Source: Alphaproteobacteria bacterium (GTDB taxonomy: Bacteria; Pseudomonadota; Alphaproteobacteria; JAAEOK01). From it: a stretch of DNA of 64,000 bases. Below the pieces are notes generated by a model that worked only from the letters and a program-made list of their open reading frames with translations, was not told the DNA's origin and searched no databases. This document shows, in pieces, positions 16,310-25,733 of the stretch; the first letter of the stretch is position 1; every line of letters starts with the position of its first letter. The DNA lies in the NCBI GenBank assembly GCA_024244705.1, contig JAAEOK010000032.1, positions 62,001 through 126,000 of the forward strand. The letters run 5' to 3'. The translations under genes were made by a program, and so were the position numbers.

Positions 16310-16773
16310 TCGATCTCCATCACGGCATCGACCTCAACTGCTAAATCGAGCGGCAACACGTTGACGCCGACGGCAAATCGAGCGTGCTTGCCGCGATCGC
16401 CGAAGACATCGACCATCAGGTCCGAAACCCCATTGGCGACTTGGGGCTGCTGGGTGAAATCGGAGGCCGAATTGACAAAAATGCCCAGCTTCACCACGCC
16501 TTTCACACGGTCGAGGTCGCCATCCAAGGCCGCTTTGGTTTGGGCGATAATGTTGAGCCCGCAAATACGCGCCGCGGCCTGACCTTCTTCGATCGTATAG
16601 GCCTCGCCGAGCTTTCCGACATATTGAAACTCTCCGTTCCACACCGTGACCTGGCCGGACACGAACAACAGATTGCCGGCGGCAACGGTCGGAACGTAGT
16701 TCGCCACGGGTGCCGCGGCGTCAGGAAGCTCAATGCCGAGTTCGGCCAAACGGGCGTCGATCTGTCCGGTCAT
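16306..16773 (-). CDS. RidA family protein (YjgF/YER057c/UK114)
   Basis: A 155-aa RidA-like protein. The longer N terminus (IDARLAELGIELPDAAAPVANYVPTV) and the motifs LLFVSGQV, AARICGLNIIAQTKAAL and HARFAVGVNVLPLDLAVEVD place it in the larger YjgF group that often lacks the catalytic Arg of true 2-aminoacrylate deaminases: in RidA the conserved segment reads PARxxxxV, whereas here it reads HARFAVGV, so the arginine is present. Enamine or imine deaminase activity is therefore plausible. Its context with an isochorismatase-family hydrolase recalls RutB/RutC pyrimidine degradation, but no other rut gene is present. Confidence 0.85.
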   Translation of the reverse strand: MTGQIDARLAELGIELPDAAAPVANYVPTVAAGNLLFVSGQVTVWNGEFQYVGKLGEAYTIEEGQAAARICGLNIIAQTKAALDGDLDRVKGVVKLGIFVNSASDFTQQPQVANGVSDLMVDVFGDRGKHARFAVGVNVLPLDLAVEVDAVMEID

Positions 16774-17037
16774 AACGGGATCTCCGATTTTGGATGCAAG
16801 GCCGGCCAGGATAGCGGCCGGTCTTCCCGACTTCTAGTGTTTGCGGTGAACAACGACATTGGATTACGCTTCTCTGTAGCGCGGTGATATCGATCGTGAC
16901 GGCAACGAATTGGGTTGCGCAGTCGCCGGCTATGCGAGTCGACCCGCCGGTCGAGCCGAGCCTATCGCGAGCGCCAAATATGCCGGTGAGCTGAAACTAC
17001 CGTCCCCAGGGCGTGAACCGCGCTTGGTTCAGGTAGC

Positions 17038-17072
17038 AAAGAAAGAAGGGGTGTCCGGCCACGGGACACCCC
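17038..17072 (-). terminator. Intrinsic terminator of nrdJ
   Basis: Minus strand: a perfect 9-bp stem GGGGTGTCC/GGACACCCC (17064-17072 with 17048-17056) and a seven-base loop, followed by CTTCTTTCTTT. It lies about 35 bases past the nrdJ stop codon. The rest of the 333-base space between ridA and nrdJ (16774-17106) shows no gene. Confidence 0.75.
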
Positions 17073-17106
17073 AGTTCCATCAGGGAGGAGTAGGTCTACA
17101 GGACCG

Positions 17107-20100
17107 TCAGCTGCATCCGCTCGTGGCACCGCAGGTATCACATTTGAGGCAAGTGCCATTGCGGACCAGCGTGAAATTGCCGCACTCACCGCAAGCGTCG
17201 CCCTCATAACCTTTCATCCGTGCCTCACGGATCTGGCCGAGGCGTTCATCGACGCTGTGGATTACTGCGGCATCAACGGAGACAGCTTCCATGGTGGAAG
17301 CGCCTCCGCTAACGGCCGGAGCGACTATTGCGCCTGTGGCCGCGGCGTTATGCGGCGCCGCGCCGGCCGTGACTGTAGAGACCGCGCCATCGCCTTGGCG
17401 ATTGCTATCGGCCCCTCCATTGAAAACGACGAACCGGTTGCGTAGAAATCCGGTACTCGCCACTTGTTTCATTTGTTCGATCGCAACTTCCTCCGGTCGC
17501 TCGGGAAGCGACCGTTCAAGCGCTCCGCCACCGACGCTATCGGGCTGCATGTCGTCAGGCTCGACATGGGCGAGGTCATTTCGTCCCAAATAGGAAATCG
17601 CCAGCTCGCGGAATATGTAGTCGAGCAAGGACGTCGCCATCTTGATCGTATCGTTGCCTTCGACCATGCCCGACGGCTCGAAACGGGTGAAGGTGAAGGC
17701 CTCGACGAATTCTTCCAGTGGGACGCCGTATTGAAGGCCAATCGATATTGCGATGGCGAAATTGTTCATCAGGCTGCGGAACGCGGCGCCTTCTTTGTGC
17801 ATGTCGATGAAAATTTCGCCGATGTGGCCATCCTGGAACTCGCCGGTACGCAGATAGACTTTGTGCCCGCCTACGATGGCCTTTTGAGTGTAACCTTTGC
17901 GGCGTTGCGGCAACCGGCGACGGTCCGCGCGGTGATGTTCGATCACCCGCTCGACGATACGCTCCGCTATCGCCGGTGCCTGCTGCGCGGCCGGCGATTC
18001 GATTATTTCGTCGAACAGGTCGATGTCGTCATCGTCAAGGAGTGCCGACGACAACGGCTGGGACAACTTGGATCCGTCGCGGTAGAGGGCATTGGCTTTC
18101 AGCCCCAGTTTCCACGATAACAAGTACGCTTCCTTGCATTCTTCGACAGTGGCGCTGTGGGGCATGTTGATGGTCTTCGAAATCGCGCCTGATATAAACG
18201 GCTGCGCGGCCGCCATCATCTGGATGTGGCTTTTGGCGGACAGGAACCGCTTGCCGATACGGCCGCATGGGTTGGCGCAATCGAAGACGGCCAGGTGCTC
18301 GTCTTTCAAATGCGGTGCGCCCTCCAACGTCATCGCTCCGCTGCAATAGACGTTGGCAGCGTCGACCGCATCGCGACTAAAGCCGAGTTCGCGCAACATG
18401 TCGAAACCGACGTCGTTGAGCTGCTCTTCGGAAAACTCAAGCACCTTCGTGCAGAACTCGTCGCCGAGCGTCCATTTGTTGAAGGCAAACTTGATATCGA
18501 ACGCGCTTTGCAGTGCGTCTTCGAGCGCCTGCAGCGTGCTTTCGTTGAATCCCTTTTCGCGCAATTTTTCATGGTTTACGCCCGGCGCATCCCTGAGCGT
18601 CCCACGACCGACGGCGTAATCGATGATGTCCTTGACCTGGTCTTCATCGTAGTCGAGCGTGCGCAGCGCCCGTGGCACTAGGCGGTTGATGATCTTGAAG
18701 TAGCCGCCGCCGGCCAGTTTCTTGAATTTGACCAGGGCGAAATCGGGTTCGATACCGGTTGTATCGCAATCCATGACGAGCCCGATGGTCCCGGTCGGCG
18801 CGATCACCGTTGCCTGGGCATTGCGAAATCCAAATCTGGATCCGCGCTCCAACGCCATGTCCCACGCCTTGCCGGCGGCCTTGGCGAGGACGGGGTCGGG
18901 GCAATTATCGAGGTCCAGGGAAACCGGTGCGACCGACAGTTCTTCGTAGCCAGCTTCTTCGCCACGCGCCGCCCTGCGGTGGTTTCTGATCACCCGCAGC
19001 ATGGACTTGCCATTTTTCTTGTAACCCGGGAAGGGGCCCAATTCCTCGGCCATCTCTGCACTTGTGGCATATGACATGCCGGTCATCAGGGCGCTGATCG
19101 CACCACACATGGCGCGACCGCCGTCGCTGTCATAGGGAATGCCGCTGGCCATCAGCAGGCCTCCGATATTGGCGTACCCGAGGCCCAGAGTGCGGAAATC
19201 GTAGGAGAGGCGGGCAATCTCGCGCGATGGGAATTGCGCCATCATGACCGCGATTTCCAAGGTCAGCGTCCATAGCCGTACGGCGTGGGCGAATGAAGCG
19301 ACGTTGAATGTGGCGTCTTCGGCGCGGAACTTGAGCAAGTTCAACGAGGCAAGATTGCACGCCGTATCGTCGAGGAACATGTACTCCGAGCACGGATTCG
19401 AAGCATTTATCCGACCACTGTTGGGGCAGGTGTGCCATTCGTTAATCGTCGTGTCATACTGCAATCCGGGATCGGCGCAGGCCCAGGCGGCGGTTGCAAT
19501 TTGATCCCACAACCCGCTGGCCCTAACGGTCTTTGCAGCTTTGCCATCGGTGCGGCGAATCAGCTCCCATTCGCCATCGGCCAGCACTGCTTCGAGGAAG
19601 CTATTGGTCAACCGCACGGAGTTGTTCGAATTTTGGCCCGAAACCGTGAGATAGGCATCGCTGTCCCAATCGGTGGTGTAGGTCTGGAACTCTATGTCGG
19701 CAAACCCTTGGCCGGCGAACTGGATGACCCGATTGATATAGCTCTCGGGAATCATCGCCCGGCGCGCATCGCGTACCGCTTTCTTGAGGGATGTGTTCTG
19801 CTTTGGGTCGAGGCGTTTGTCGGCGTCGGCGGACGCTTGTTCGTCGTGGCACGCCACCATCACGGCTTTGAGATGGGTGTTGGCGAGGCGGGATCCGGCA
19901 ACAAGCGCCGCCACCTTCTGCTCCTCGACGACTTTCCAATTGATGTATTGCTCGATATCGGGATGGTCGATATCGACGGTCACCATTTTGGCGGCGCGGC
20001 GTGTGGTGCCGCCGGATTTGATGGCGCCGGCCGCACGATCGCCGATCTTGAGAAAACTCATCAGGCCCGAAGACTTGCCGCCACCGGATAAGTGTTCGCC

Positions 20101-20823
20101 CTCACCACGCAGCTTGGAGAAGTTGCTGCCGGTACCCGATCCATACTTGAACAGACGCGCCTCGCGGACCCATAGGTCCATGATTCCGCCCTCATTGACC
20201 AAATCGTCGGCGACGCTTTGGATGAAACAGGCATGCGGTTGTGGGTGTTCGTAGGCAGATTCCGATGTCTTCAGTTCGCCGGTCTCATAGTCGACATAGC
20301 TATGCCCCTGGGACGGGCCGTCGATGCCATAGGCCCAGTGGAGGCCGGTATTGAACCACTGCGGTGAGTTCGGCGCGCCCATCTGGGTGCACAACATGAA
20401 GCGCATTTCGTCGTAGTAGGCGCGCGCATCCTCTTCGGCGTCGAAATAGCCGCCCTTCCAGCCCCAATATGCCCAGGTGCCGGCGAGACGATCGAAGACC
20501 TGCTTGGCGCTCGATTCGCCGCCATAGCGTTGATCCTTATGCACCTTCTTGAGTGAAGGGTCGTCGGCGGTTTTGCGCCATAGCCACGACGGAACCGTGT
20601 TTTCCTCGACCGCGGCAAGCCGCGCCGGCACACCGGCCTTACGGAAATACTTCTGAGCCAGGACATCACAAGCTACTTGCGACCAGTCGGCCGGCACCTC
20701 GATATCATTGCGCTGGAAGACCACCGAGCCGTCCGGATTGCGGATTTCGCTCGTCGCCTTGCGAAATTTGATTTTGTCGTAAGGTGATTTGCCGTTTTCG
20801 GTGAAAAAACGCTGGATCTTCAT
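17107..20823 (-). CDS. nrdJ: B12-dependent (class II) ribonucleoside-diphosphate reductase
   Basis: A single-polypeptide 1238-aa adenosylcobalamin-dependent ribonucleotide reductase, converting ribonucleotides to deoxyribonucleotides with or without oxygen. Visible landmarks are [22 protein letters not shown] (substrate cysteine and asparagine loop), the finger-loop region [45 protein letters not shown], and the C-terminal Zn/thiol tail CGECGNF...[14 protein letters not shown] that regenerates the active site. The N-terminal half matches the long alphaproteobacterial NrdJ. Two NrdR boxes lie 34-81 bases upstream and a terminator follows, so it is its own transcript. No nrdAB is in the window. 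Confidence 0.96.
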   Translation of the reverse strand: MKIQRFFTENGKSPYDKIKFRKATSEIRNPDGSVVFQRNDIEVPADWSQVACDVLAQKYFRKAGVPARLAAVEENTVPSWLWRKTADDPSLKKVHKDQRYGGESSAKQVFDRLAGTWAYWGWKGGYFDAEEDARAYYDEMRFMLCTQMGAPNSPQWFNTGLHWAYGIDGPSQGHSYVDYETGELKTSESAYEHPQPHACFIQSVADDLVNEGGIMDLWVREARLFKYGSGTGSNFSKLRGEGEHLSGGGKSSGLMSFLKIGDRAAGAIKSGGTTRRAAKMVTVDIDHPDIEQYINWKVVEEQKVAALVAGSRLANTHLKAVMVACHDEQASADADKRLDPKQNTSLKKAVRDARRAMIPESYINRVIQFAGQGFADIEFQTYTTDWDSDAYLTVSGQNSNNSVRLTNSFLEAVLADGEWELIRRTDGKAAKTVRASGLWDQIATAAWACADPGLQYDTTINEWHTCPNSGRINASNPCSEYMFLDDTACNLASLNLLKFRAEDATFNVASFAHAVRLWTLTLEIAVMMAQFPSREIARLSYDFRTLGLGYANIGGLLMASGIPYDSDGGRAMCGAISALMTGMSYATSAEMAEELGPFPGYKKNGKSMLRVIRNHRRAARGEEAGYEELSVAPVSLDLDNCPDPVLAKAAGKAWDMALERGSRFGFRNAQATVIAPTGTIGLVMDCDTTGIEPDFALVKFKKLAGGGYFKIINRLVPRALRTLDYDEDQVKDIIDYAVGRGTLRDAPGVNHEKLREKGFNESTLQALEDALQSAFDIKFAFNKWTLGDEFCTKVLEFSEEQLNDVGFDMLRELGFSRDAVDAANVYCSGAMTLEGAPHLKDEHLAVFDCANPCGRIGKRFLSAKSHIQMMAAAQPFISGAISKTINMPHSATVEECKEAYLLSWKLGLKANALYRDGSKLSQPLSSALLDDDDIDLFDEIIESPAAQQAPAIAERIVERVIEHHRADRRRLPQRRKGYTQKAIVGGHKVYLRTGEFQDGHIGEIFIDMHKEGAAFRSLMNNFAIAISIGLQYGVPLEEFVEAFTFTRFEPSGMVEGNDTIKMATSLLDYIFRELAISYLGRNDLAHVEPDDMQPDSVGGGALERSLPERPEEVAIEQMKQVASTGFLRNRFVVFNGGADSNRQGDGAVSTVTAGAAPHNAAATGAIVAPAVSGGASTMEAVSVDAAVIHSVDERLGQIREARMKGYEGDACGECGNFTLVRNGTCLKCDTCGATSGCS

Positions 20824-20856
20824 TCCCGCCGGTTCCCCCTCATTCGTGCAGCGTCA

Positions 20857-20904
20857 ACGCTACATATTGTGGCTTTGTAGTACTCCGATCACAATTTGTA
20901 GCGC
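20857..20904 (-). promoter_or_regulatory. Tandem NrdR boxes upstream of nrdJ
   Basis: Two imperfect palindromes match the NrdR consensus acaCwAtATaTwGtgt: box 1 at 20857-20872 (13 of 16 positions) and box 2 at 20889-20904 (11 of 16). Their starts are 32 bp apart, about three helical turns, which is the classic spacing for cooperative NrdR binding. They sit 34-81 bases upstream of the nrdJ ATG, over the expected promoter, so NrdR repression by dATP-bound regulator is predicted. nrdR itself is not in the window. Confidence 0.75.
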
Positions 20905-21180
20905 AAGGGGGTCGCGAGTGCAATCAATTTTTTAATGGTACATCTAAAATAAACATCGTAAACTATTGAAAAGAATTCAAAATACGTAACGAGCTCGTGA
21001 ATAGAGCGCGCTTCATGCCTCGCCGACAAATTCGAAGCCGCAGCACGGTACCCTCAATAAACATCCGGGAGCAGATCCCAGCTTCCGCGTGCGGGCCGAT
21101 CAGAATACTCCAAATGATCCCAAGCGCAACAATATTTTGTGGTCTTGGTGAAATGCCTTACAAAATATGGGATACACCGA
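20905..21180. other. AT-rich spacer between the EamA gene and nrdJ
   Basis: No coding region with a ribosome site or family similarity is visible. The part at 20918-20998 is AT-rich and may carry the nrdJ upstream promoter elements. A third, weaker NrdR-like palindrome (12 of 16 positions) occurs at 21127-21142, alone and about 300 bases from nrdJ; it may be chance. Confidence 0.4.
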
Positions 21181-22098
21181 TCAACGGCGGATCCAGGTCA
21201 TGAGGAATATCGCGCCCAGAATCAGCGCTGCGCCGACCCCTTGTACCGGCGTCAGCCAATCACCCAGGATGGCCAAGGCAAAGGCAATGGTTGTCACCGG
21301 TTCTAGGTTCATCAACATGGCGACGTCGACGGCGCGAATACGCCGCAGCCCGGCGAAGAAACACAGGTTGCCGAAAACGAAAAAGACCGGGACCGCAACC
21401 AACGCCCATTGACCGGCGCCCGATGTGGGAAAGGCCAGCGGTGCCGCAATGATCGCGACCAACCCCATCAACATCGAGCCGGCGAGCATCATGTAAAACG
21501 TCATGACGACGACGTTAGTGCCCTGCATGTATCGACCACCAAATAGTGTGACTGAACCGATGATTATGGCCGGCACGGTAGCCAGCAAAAGTCCGCGGAT
21601 GTCGTGGCTTGCCAAATCGACGTTAAGGGCCAGGGCGACGCCCGCGAAGGCGAGGCCGAGCGCAATGAACTTGCCCGCGGTGAATGGATCGCGTTCCGTG
21701 AAGCGAGCGGCAATCCCAACAAAAATCGGGTAGGTGTAGAAAATAAGCACGGCGATGCTGACCGGGATCAGGCTGAAGGCGGCGAAATAGGCCAGCGCCG
21801 AGGTCGTTACGGCGGTGCCAATCACCAGCGCAGCCAAGAGGTTGCGTGGTGCAACGCGGAAGCGGTTGCGGCCCAGAACGACCAGAATGCCGAGAACCAG
21901 CATACCGACCCAAACCCGAACGGAAATTACGGTGATCGGATTGCTCCCGGCATCGTAAGTCAGCCGCGCCATGACCACCGCCATGCTGAAGCAAGCGGCT
22001 CCCGCTACGATTAGCAGAGAGCCGACCAGGCGAGACTGGCCAAGTGGATTGATCAGGGCAATCGCCGGCTGCTGTCGGCGCAAGTTCTCATAGGCCAT
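21181..22098 (-). CDS. EamA/DMT family permease
   Basis: An inner-membrane protein with about ten hydrophobic helices in two homologous EamA halves (the first from SLLIVAGAACFSMAVVMARL, the second from LLLATVPAIIIGSVTLFGGRY), typical of drug/metabolite exporters of 280-320 residues. The C-terminal half has the common MLMNLEPVTTIAFALAILGDWLTPVQGVGAALILGA pattern in which the glutamate and proline are conserved. ATG 22098 (MAYENLRRQQ, 305 aa) is preferred; the open frame continues to 22194 but adds no family sequence. It is divergent from the NDUFA12 gene. The transported compound cannot be inferred. Confidence 0.85.
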   Translation of the reverse strand: MAYENLRRQQPAIALINPLGQSRLVGSLLIVAGAACFSMAVVMARLTYDAGSNPITVISVRVWVGMLVLGILVVLGRNRFRVAPRNLLAALVIGTAVTTSALAYFAAFSLIPVSIAVLIFYTYPIFVGIAARFTERDPFTAGKFIALGLAFAGVALALNVDLASHDIRGLLLATVPAIIIGSVTLFGGRYMQGTNVVVMTFYMMLAGSMLMGLVAIIAAPLAFPTSGAGQWALVAVPVFFVFGNLCFFAGLRRIRAVDVAMLMNLEPVTTIAFALAILGDWLTPVQGVGAALILGAIFLMTWIRR

Positions 22099-22244
22099 GG
22101 CGTGCAAAGTCCGTGGAATCCACTGGGCCCCATACCACTCGGGGATCGACATTACCAAGTTAATTTGGGGCGTTCGGCAGGCTGGACGACACAAGACACA
22201 AGTGCGATAGTCCGTCGCCGCTCACGCTTTGGACCTCGGGTGCG

Positions 22245-22604
22245 ATGGCCACGTTGGGAACGCGAATATTTACTTGGCTCAAAGGCGACTTTGTTGGCGA
22301 GGACGATTTCGGCAACAAGTACTACCGTGAACGCGGCAAAAAACATGATCGCTGGGAACGCCGTTGGGTCATCTACAATGGGCCCGACGAGGCCAGCAAG
22401 GTGCCACCCGTGTGGCATCAATGGCTGCACAAGACAATCGATACACCGCCGTCCGAGCTCGAGCTCCGCAAGAAGTCCTGGGAAAAAGAGCATATTCCCA
22501 ATCGGACGGGGACGGTCGACGCATATCGGCCATCCGGACACGAATACAAAGGTGCGACGCGTGCCCGCGCATCGGCGGACTACGAGCCGTGGCGTCCGTC
22601 ATGA
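22245..22604 (+). CDS. NADH:ubiquinone oxidoreductase subunit NDUFA12
   Basis: A 119-aa homologue of the mitochondrial complex I supernumerary subunit B17.2/NDUFA12, which alphaproteobacteria also carry. Signatures are FVGEDDFGNKYYRER, RRWVIYNG, and VPPVWHQWLHKTIDTPP, all conserved from bacteria to mammals. It binds the peripheral arm of complex I near the quinone-site junction. The gene is the first of a rightward run whose order (NDUFA12, mlaD, DUF2155, then aat/accC/accB/aroQ) is one I recall as recurrent in alphaproteobacteria. The core nuo genes are not in the window. Confidence 0.93.
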   Translation: MATLGTRIFTWLKGDFVGEDDFGNKYYRERGKKHDRWERRWVIYNGPDEASKVPPVWHQWLHKTIDTPPSELELRKKSWEKEHIPNRTGTVDAYRPSGHEYKGATRARASADYEPWRPS

Positions 22605-22644
22605 TCGTCCCTCTGCGGCACAAGCGATCGGCCGTCAAGCGGCG

Positions 22645-23121
22645 ATGAACCAAAGCTGGAGAGAGGTCTTTTCCGGGGTTATGACTCTGGTCGCGCTCGG
22701 CCTGGTCTTCAGCTACGCCACCTGGGGTCGCGCGCTAACCGAGCTTGGCGGATACAATATCAACGCGGGTTTCCATCGGATCGATGGCCTTGTCGGCGGC
22801 AGCAAAGTGCGCCTGGCAGGGATCGACGTTGGCGAGGTCGTTGCGATGAGCCTGAACACGGATACGGATCAGGCTGAAGTCGTAATGCGCATCCAGGACG
22901 GCATAAATATCCCCGCCGATAGCGTCGCGGCGATCGTCAGCGATGGCCTATTCGGCAGCAAATTCATCGAAGTCGATCCAGGCGGCGATACCCGCATGAT
23001 GACAAACGGGGACGGTTTCGGGTTCGTTCAGGATTCGATCGACCTGATCGGCATTTTCCAGAAATTGGTCGAAAGCGCTCAGCAGCGACTCGGCATTGAC
23101 CCGTCTCAAACGCTGCAATAG
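22645..23121 (+). CDS. MlaD-like MCE-domain protein, copy 1
   Basis: A 158-aa protein with an N-terminal membrane anchor (VFSGVMTLVALGLVFSYATWG) and one MCE domain (INAGFHRIDGLVGGSKVRLAGIDVGEV onward, ending FVQDSIDLIGIFQKL), the layout of MlaD, the periplasmic lipid-binding ring of the Mla phospholipid transporter. ATG 22645 begins at the conserved start; the frame is open much further upstream but overlaps NDUFA12 and the divergent promoter. It is followed after 28 bases by a second MlaD-like gene of almost the same size. No mlaE or mlaF gene is present here. A single MlaD is more usual at this locus, so this copy may be a divergent paralogue. Confidence 0.85.
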   Translation: MNQSWREVFSGVMTLVALGLVFSYATWGRALTELGGYNINAGFHRIDGLVGGSKVRLAGIDVGEVVAMSLNTDTDQAEVVMRIQDGINIPADSVAAIVSDGLFGSKFIEVDPGGDTRMMTNGDGFGFVQDSIDLIGIFQKLVESAQQRLGIDPSQTLQ

Positions 23122-23149
23122 CCGCAAGACCGGAAGTAGGAGGAAGACC

Positions 23150-23623
23150 GTGAGAAGAAGCTTTATCGAGACCATCATCGGCGGGCTGGTCATCGCGGTT
23201 GCTGGCATCTTTCTGTTTTATGCCTATCAGAACAGTTCCTTCGCCAATAAAGGCGGCTATGAGGTAAAAGCGCAATTCCTGTCGATCGGCGGTCTCACCG
23301 TTGGCAGCGATATCCGCGTCGGCGGGGTCAAGGTCGGATCGGTCAGTAGACTGATGCTGGATCAGGAGGACTATTTGGCCATTGTGACATTGTCGATCGA
23401 TGACAAAGTGAAACTACCGGATGACACCGAGGTAACGATCGTAAGCGATGGATTGTTGGGTGGGCGCTACGTCAGCCTTGCTCCGGGCGCTAGTAAGACA
23501 TTCGTCGCCGCTGGCGGTGATCTGAAAAACACCAAGGACGTTCGAACGGTGGAGCAGATTCTGGGCGAAGCGATTTATGTCATTGCCAATCAAGCCAGCG
23601 CAACGGATGAACAGAAGAAATAG
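23150..23623 (+). CDS. MlaD-like MCE-domain protein, copy 2
   Basis: A 157-aa single-MCE-domain lipid-binding protein: membrane anchor IETIIGGLVIAVAGIFLFYAY, then YEVKAQFLSIGGLTVGSDIRVGGVKVG and IVSDGLLGGRYVSLAPG, ending with VRTVEQILGEAIYVIAN. This matches canonical MlaD better than copy 1, including the hydrophobic C-terminal helix that lines the hexamer pore. The start is GTG 23150, chosen because a near-perfect AGGAGGAAG ribosome site lies at 23138-23146; the upstream open frame overlaps copy 1. Both copies could form mixed hexamers or serve different substrates. Its stop overlaps the start of the methyltransferase gene. Confidence 0.88.
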   Translation: MRRSFIETIIGGLVIAVAGIFLFYAYQNSSFANKGGYEVKAQFLSIGGLTVGSDIRVGGVKVGSVSRLMLDQEDYLAIVTLSIDDKVKLPDDTEVTIVSDGLLGGRYVSLAPGASKTFVAAGGDLKNTKDVRTVEQILGEAIYVIANQASATDEQKK

Positions 23624-24401
23624 GTCGGGGGACGCCTACGGCTGCCCGAAATCCGGGCAAAGTTGGGATCCCGAGCGATACGCCAGACATGCACGGTTTG
23701 TCTCCGACCTCGGCACGCCGCTGATCGAGTTACTCGGCCCTCAATCTCACGAACGGATACTCGACCTTGGCTGCGGCGACGGCGTATTGAGCGTAATCCT
23801 GAGCGAACGTGCCGGTGAGGTGGTCTGCATCGACAGCAGTCCCGAGCAAGTTGCCGCAGCGCAGCAGCGCGGTCTGGCGGCGTCGGTCGCCGATGCCCAT
23901 CACCTCGCATTCCAGAGCGAATTCGATGCCGTATGGTCAAACGCGGCGTTGCACTGGATGACCCGGCCGGCGGAGGTTCTCGATGGTGTGTGGCGGGCGT
24001 TAAAACCGGGTGGCCGATTCGTTGCGGAAATGGGTGGCGCGGGCAATGTCGAACAGATCAAGGCCGCCCTTGTCGCTGCCCTCGAACGTCGCGGCATCGA
24101 CGGCAACGCCCATGTTCCGTGGTATTTCCCTACAGTCGGGGAATACCGGACCCTGCTTGAGCAGCACGGTTTTGAGGTCCGTCAGATTGACCTTATCCCG
24201 CGCCCGACGCCGCTGCCCGGCGATATCGCGGGCTGGTTCGAGACTTTTGCCGAGCCGTTTCTCGCCTCTCTCGATCCCGATCACCATGTCGCCTACATCG
24301 CCGAAGTCCGCAGCGAGCTGCGTTCCGCTCTGTGCGACGCGGCCGGCAATTGGACCGCCGATTATGTGCGCTTGCGATTTGCCGCCATCAAGCCCCACTA
24401 G
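23607..24401 (+). CDS. Class I SAM-dependent methyltransferase
   Basis: A 264-aa soluble methyltransferase with the Rossmann motif I ILDLGCGDGVLS, the acidic end of strand 2 in VVCIDSSPEQ, motif II WSNAALHWM and the post-motif LKPGGRFVAEMGG. The ALHW sequence is typical of trans-aconitate methyltransferase-like and BioC-like enzymes; the rest does not let me choose a substrate. ATG 23607 overlaps the end of mlaD copy 2 by 17 bases in another frame, so it belongs to the same transcript. Its insertion between mlaD and DUF2155 departs from the gene order I would expect. Confidence 0.82.
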   Translation: MNRRNRSGDAYGCPKSGQSWDPERYARHARFVSDLGTPLIELLGPQSHERILDLGCGDGVLSVILSERAGEVVCIDSSPEQVAAAQQRGLAASVADAHHLAFQSEFDAVWSNAALHWMTRPAEVLDGVWRALKPGGRFVAEMGGAGNVEQIKAALVAALERRGIDGNAHVPWYFPTVGEYRTLLEQHGFEVRQIDLIPRPTPLPGDIAGWFETFAEPFLASLDPDHHVAYIAEVRSELRSALCDAAGNWTADYVRLRFAAIKPH

Positions 24402-24491
24402 CGAAAGCCGTTGGGTCTTGAGGCCCTTGGATTGGCGCGCTATTGAACCCATATCCTATTTCGATTTCGCGCGCCAACGACGGCTGAGAAG

Positions 24492-24734
24492 ATGATTACC
24501 AAAACCAAGGACGCAGAATTGCCAATCTGGCTGACCAAGGACGGCGAGCCGGTATCGTGCCTCGAAAAGATCAAAGTTCTAAATGAGAATCTCGAGGAGA
24601 TATTCCAGTCCTGCCAGGATGCGTTTGAAGATGCGATTCTCATGGGGTGTGACGAGGACCAATTTCGCGAGGTTCTTCGCGGCATGGTCGAGGCTCTCGA
24701 AAATCCCTATGCCAGCGGCAATCGCGATGCATGA
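24492..24734 (+). CDS. Small acidic protein of unknown function
   Basis: An 80-aa acidic, largely helical protein with four to five cysteine-free turns between three cysteines (VSCLEK, QSCQDAF, LMGCDED). The middle (IKVLNENLEEIFQSCQDAFEDAILMGCDEDQFREVLRGMVEAL) looks like an amphipathic helical hairpin. I do not recognise a named family. Evidence that it is real: coding-like composition, start just after the methyltransferase, and an eight-base overlap of its stop with the ATG of the DUF2155 gene, as expected inside an operon. No signal peptide or membrane segment, so it is probably cytoplasmic. Confidence 0.65.
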   Translation: MITKTKDAELPIWLTKDGEPVSCLEKIKVLNENLEEIFQSCQDAFEDAILMGCDEDQFREVLRGMVEALENPYASGNRDA

Positions 24735-25140
24735 AAACGGCCGATTGTTTTTCTGGGCGCTCGGATTTGTCGCCGCCGCGACCCTAGTGTGGCCGCGTAT
24801 AGCCGTAGCGGATCGCTACGACGTCACCATTCTTCAGGGGCTGGACAAGATAACGGCGCGGGTTTCGACGATCGAAGCACCGGTCAACGAGACGACCGAA
24901 TTCGGTTCGCTCCACATTACGCCACGCGCCTGTGACAAGCGCCCGCCGGAGGAGCCTCCGGAAAGCGCGGCATTCGTTGAAATCAGCGATACCAAACCCG
25001 GCCAGGAACGGGTCGACCTCTTCAGCGGCTGGATGTTCGCCTCCAGTCCCGGGCTTTCCGCGCTCGAGCACCCGGTCTATGTCGTCTGGGTGCTTGACTG
25101 CAAGAATGCTGAAAATTCGGCGTCCGATAGCTCGGAATGA
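24727..25140 (+). CDS. DUF2155 periplasmic protein
   Basis: A 137-aa secreted protein: signal peptide [22 protein letters not shown] (cleavage near residue 28), then the DUF2155 domain with [34 protein letters not shown] and [28 protein letters not shown]. The two conserved cysteines (RAC and LDC) probably form a disulfide. The function is unknown, but the family is strongly alphaproteobacterial and linked to aat and acc genes, as here. Its 3' end overlaps the convergent aat gene by 64 bases. Confidence 0.85.
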   Translation: MHENGRLFFWALGFVAAATLVWPRIAVADRYDVTILQGLDKITARVSTIEAPVNETTEFGSLHITPRACDKRPPEEPPESAAFVEISDTKPGQERVDLFSGWMFASSPGLSALEHPVYVVWVLDCKNAENSASDSSE

Positions 25141-25727
25141 AAGGTTGCATCGCGACCCAGAGCGGAATGCAGGATCGCTTGATATTTTGTTCGCGCCACC
25201 TCGACCGCTCCAAACTGCCTCAAATGGTCGGTAATGAACTGACTGTCGAGTAGTTCATACTCTCCCTTGCGCAGTCGCGCGACGAGGTGAATCAGGGCGA
25301 CCTTTGACGCGTCCGTGGCACGCGAAAACATGCTTTCGCCGAAGAATGCGGCGCGGATTGAGACCCCATAGAGCCCGCCGACCAATTTCGATCCCTGCCA
25401 ACACTCGACGCTGTGCGCATGGCCCAGCTCGAACAGCCGTTTGTAAAGGTGAAGGATCTCGTCGTTGATCCAGGTGTCGGGCCGTTTCATGGTCGGCTCC
25501 GCACACATCTCGATGACTTGATCGAAGGCGGTATCGCAAGTCACCGCAAAGCCGCCGCGGCGTAAGGTGCGTCGAAGCTTGTGGGGAATATGAACGCCGT
25601 CGAGCGGCAAAATTCCGCGGCGTTCGGGGTCGATCCAATAGAGAAATGACGCATGACGGCTTTCCGCCATCGGAAATACGCCGACGCTGTAGGCCTGCAA
25701 CAGCAATTCCGGTGTAAGTCCGGTCAT
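25077..25727 (-). CDS. aat: Leucyl/phenylalanyl-tRNA--protein transferase
   Basis: Transfers Leu or Phe from tRNA to proteins with N-terminal Arg or Lys, creating N-degrons read by ClpS. The 216-aa product has the family core: [60 protein letters not shown] and [20 protein letters not shown]. Length is normal (about 210-240 aa). It is the last gene of the aroQ-accB-accC-aat run on the minus strand, six bases after accC, and its 3' end overlaps DUF2155. With clpS-clpA at 7 kb the window holds both the writer and the reader of the bacterial Leu/N-degron pathway. Confidence 0.95.
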   Translation of the reverse strand: MTGLTPELLLQAYSVGVFPMAESRHASFLYWIDPERRGILPLDGVHIPHKLRRTLRRGGFAVTCDTAFDQVIEMCAEPTMKRPDTWINDEILHLYKRLFELGHAHSVECWQGSKLVGGLYGVSIRAAFFGESMFSRATDASKVALIHLVARLRKGEYELLDSQFITDHLRQFGAVEVARTKYQAILHSALGRDATFHSELSDAEFSAFLQSSTQTT

Positions 25728-25733
25728 ATCATT

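Noticed and set aside
14411-16773. A pyrimidine-degradation (rut) locus
   Set aside because: A RutB-like hydrolase and a RutC-like RidA are present, but the hydrolase is Tat-exported and no rutA, rutD, rutF or rutG gene is near.
21127-21142. Third NrdR-like box
   Set aside because: Twelve of 16 matches but single and about 300 bases from nrdJ; NrdR normally needs paired boxes at the promoter.
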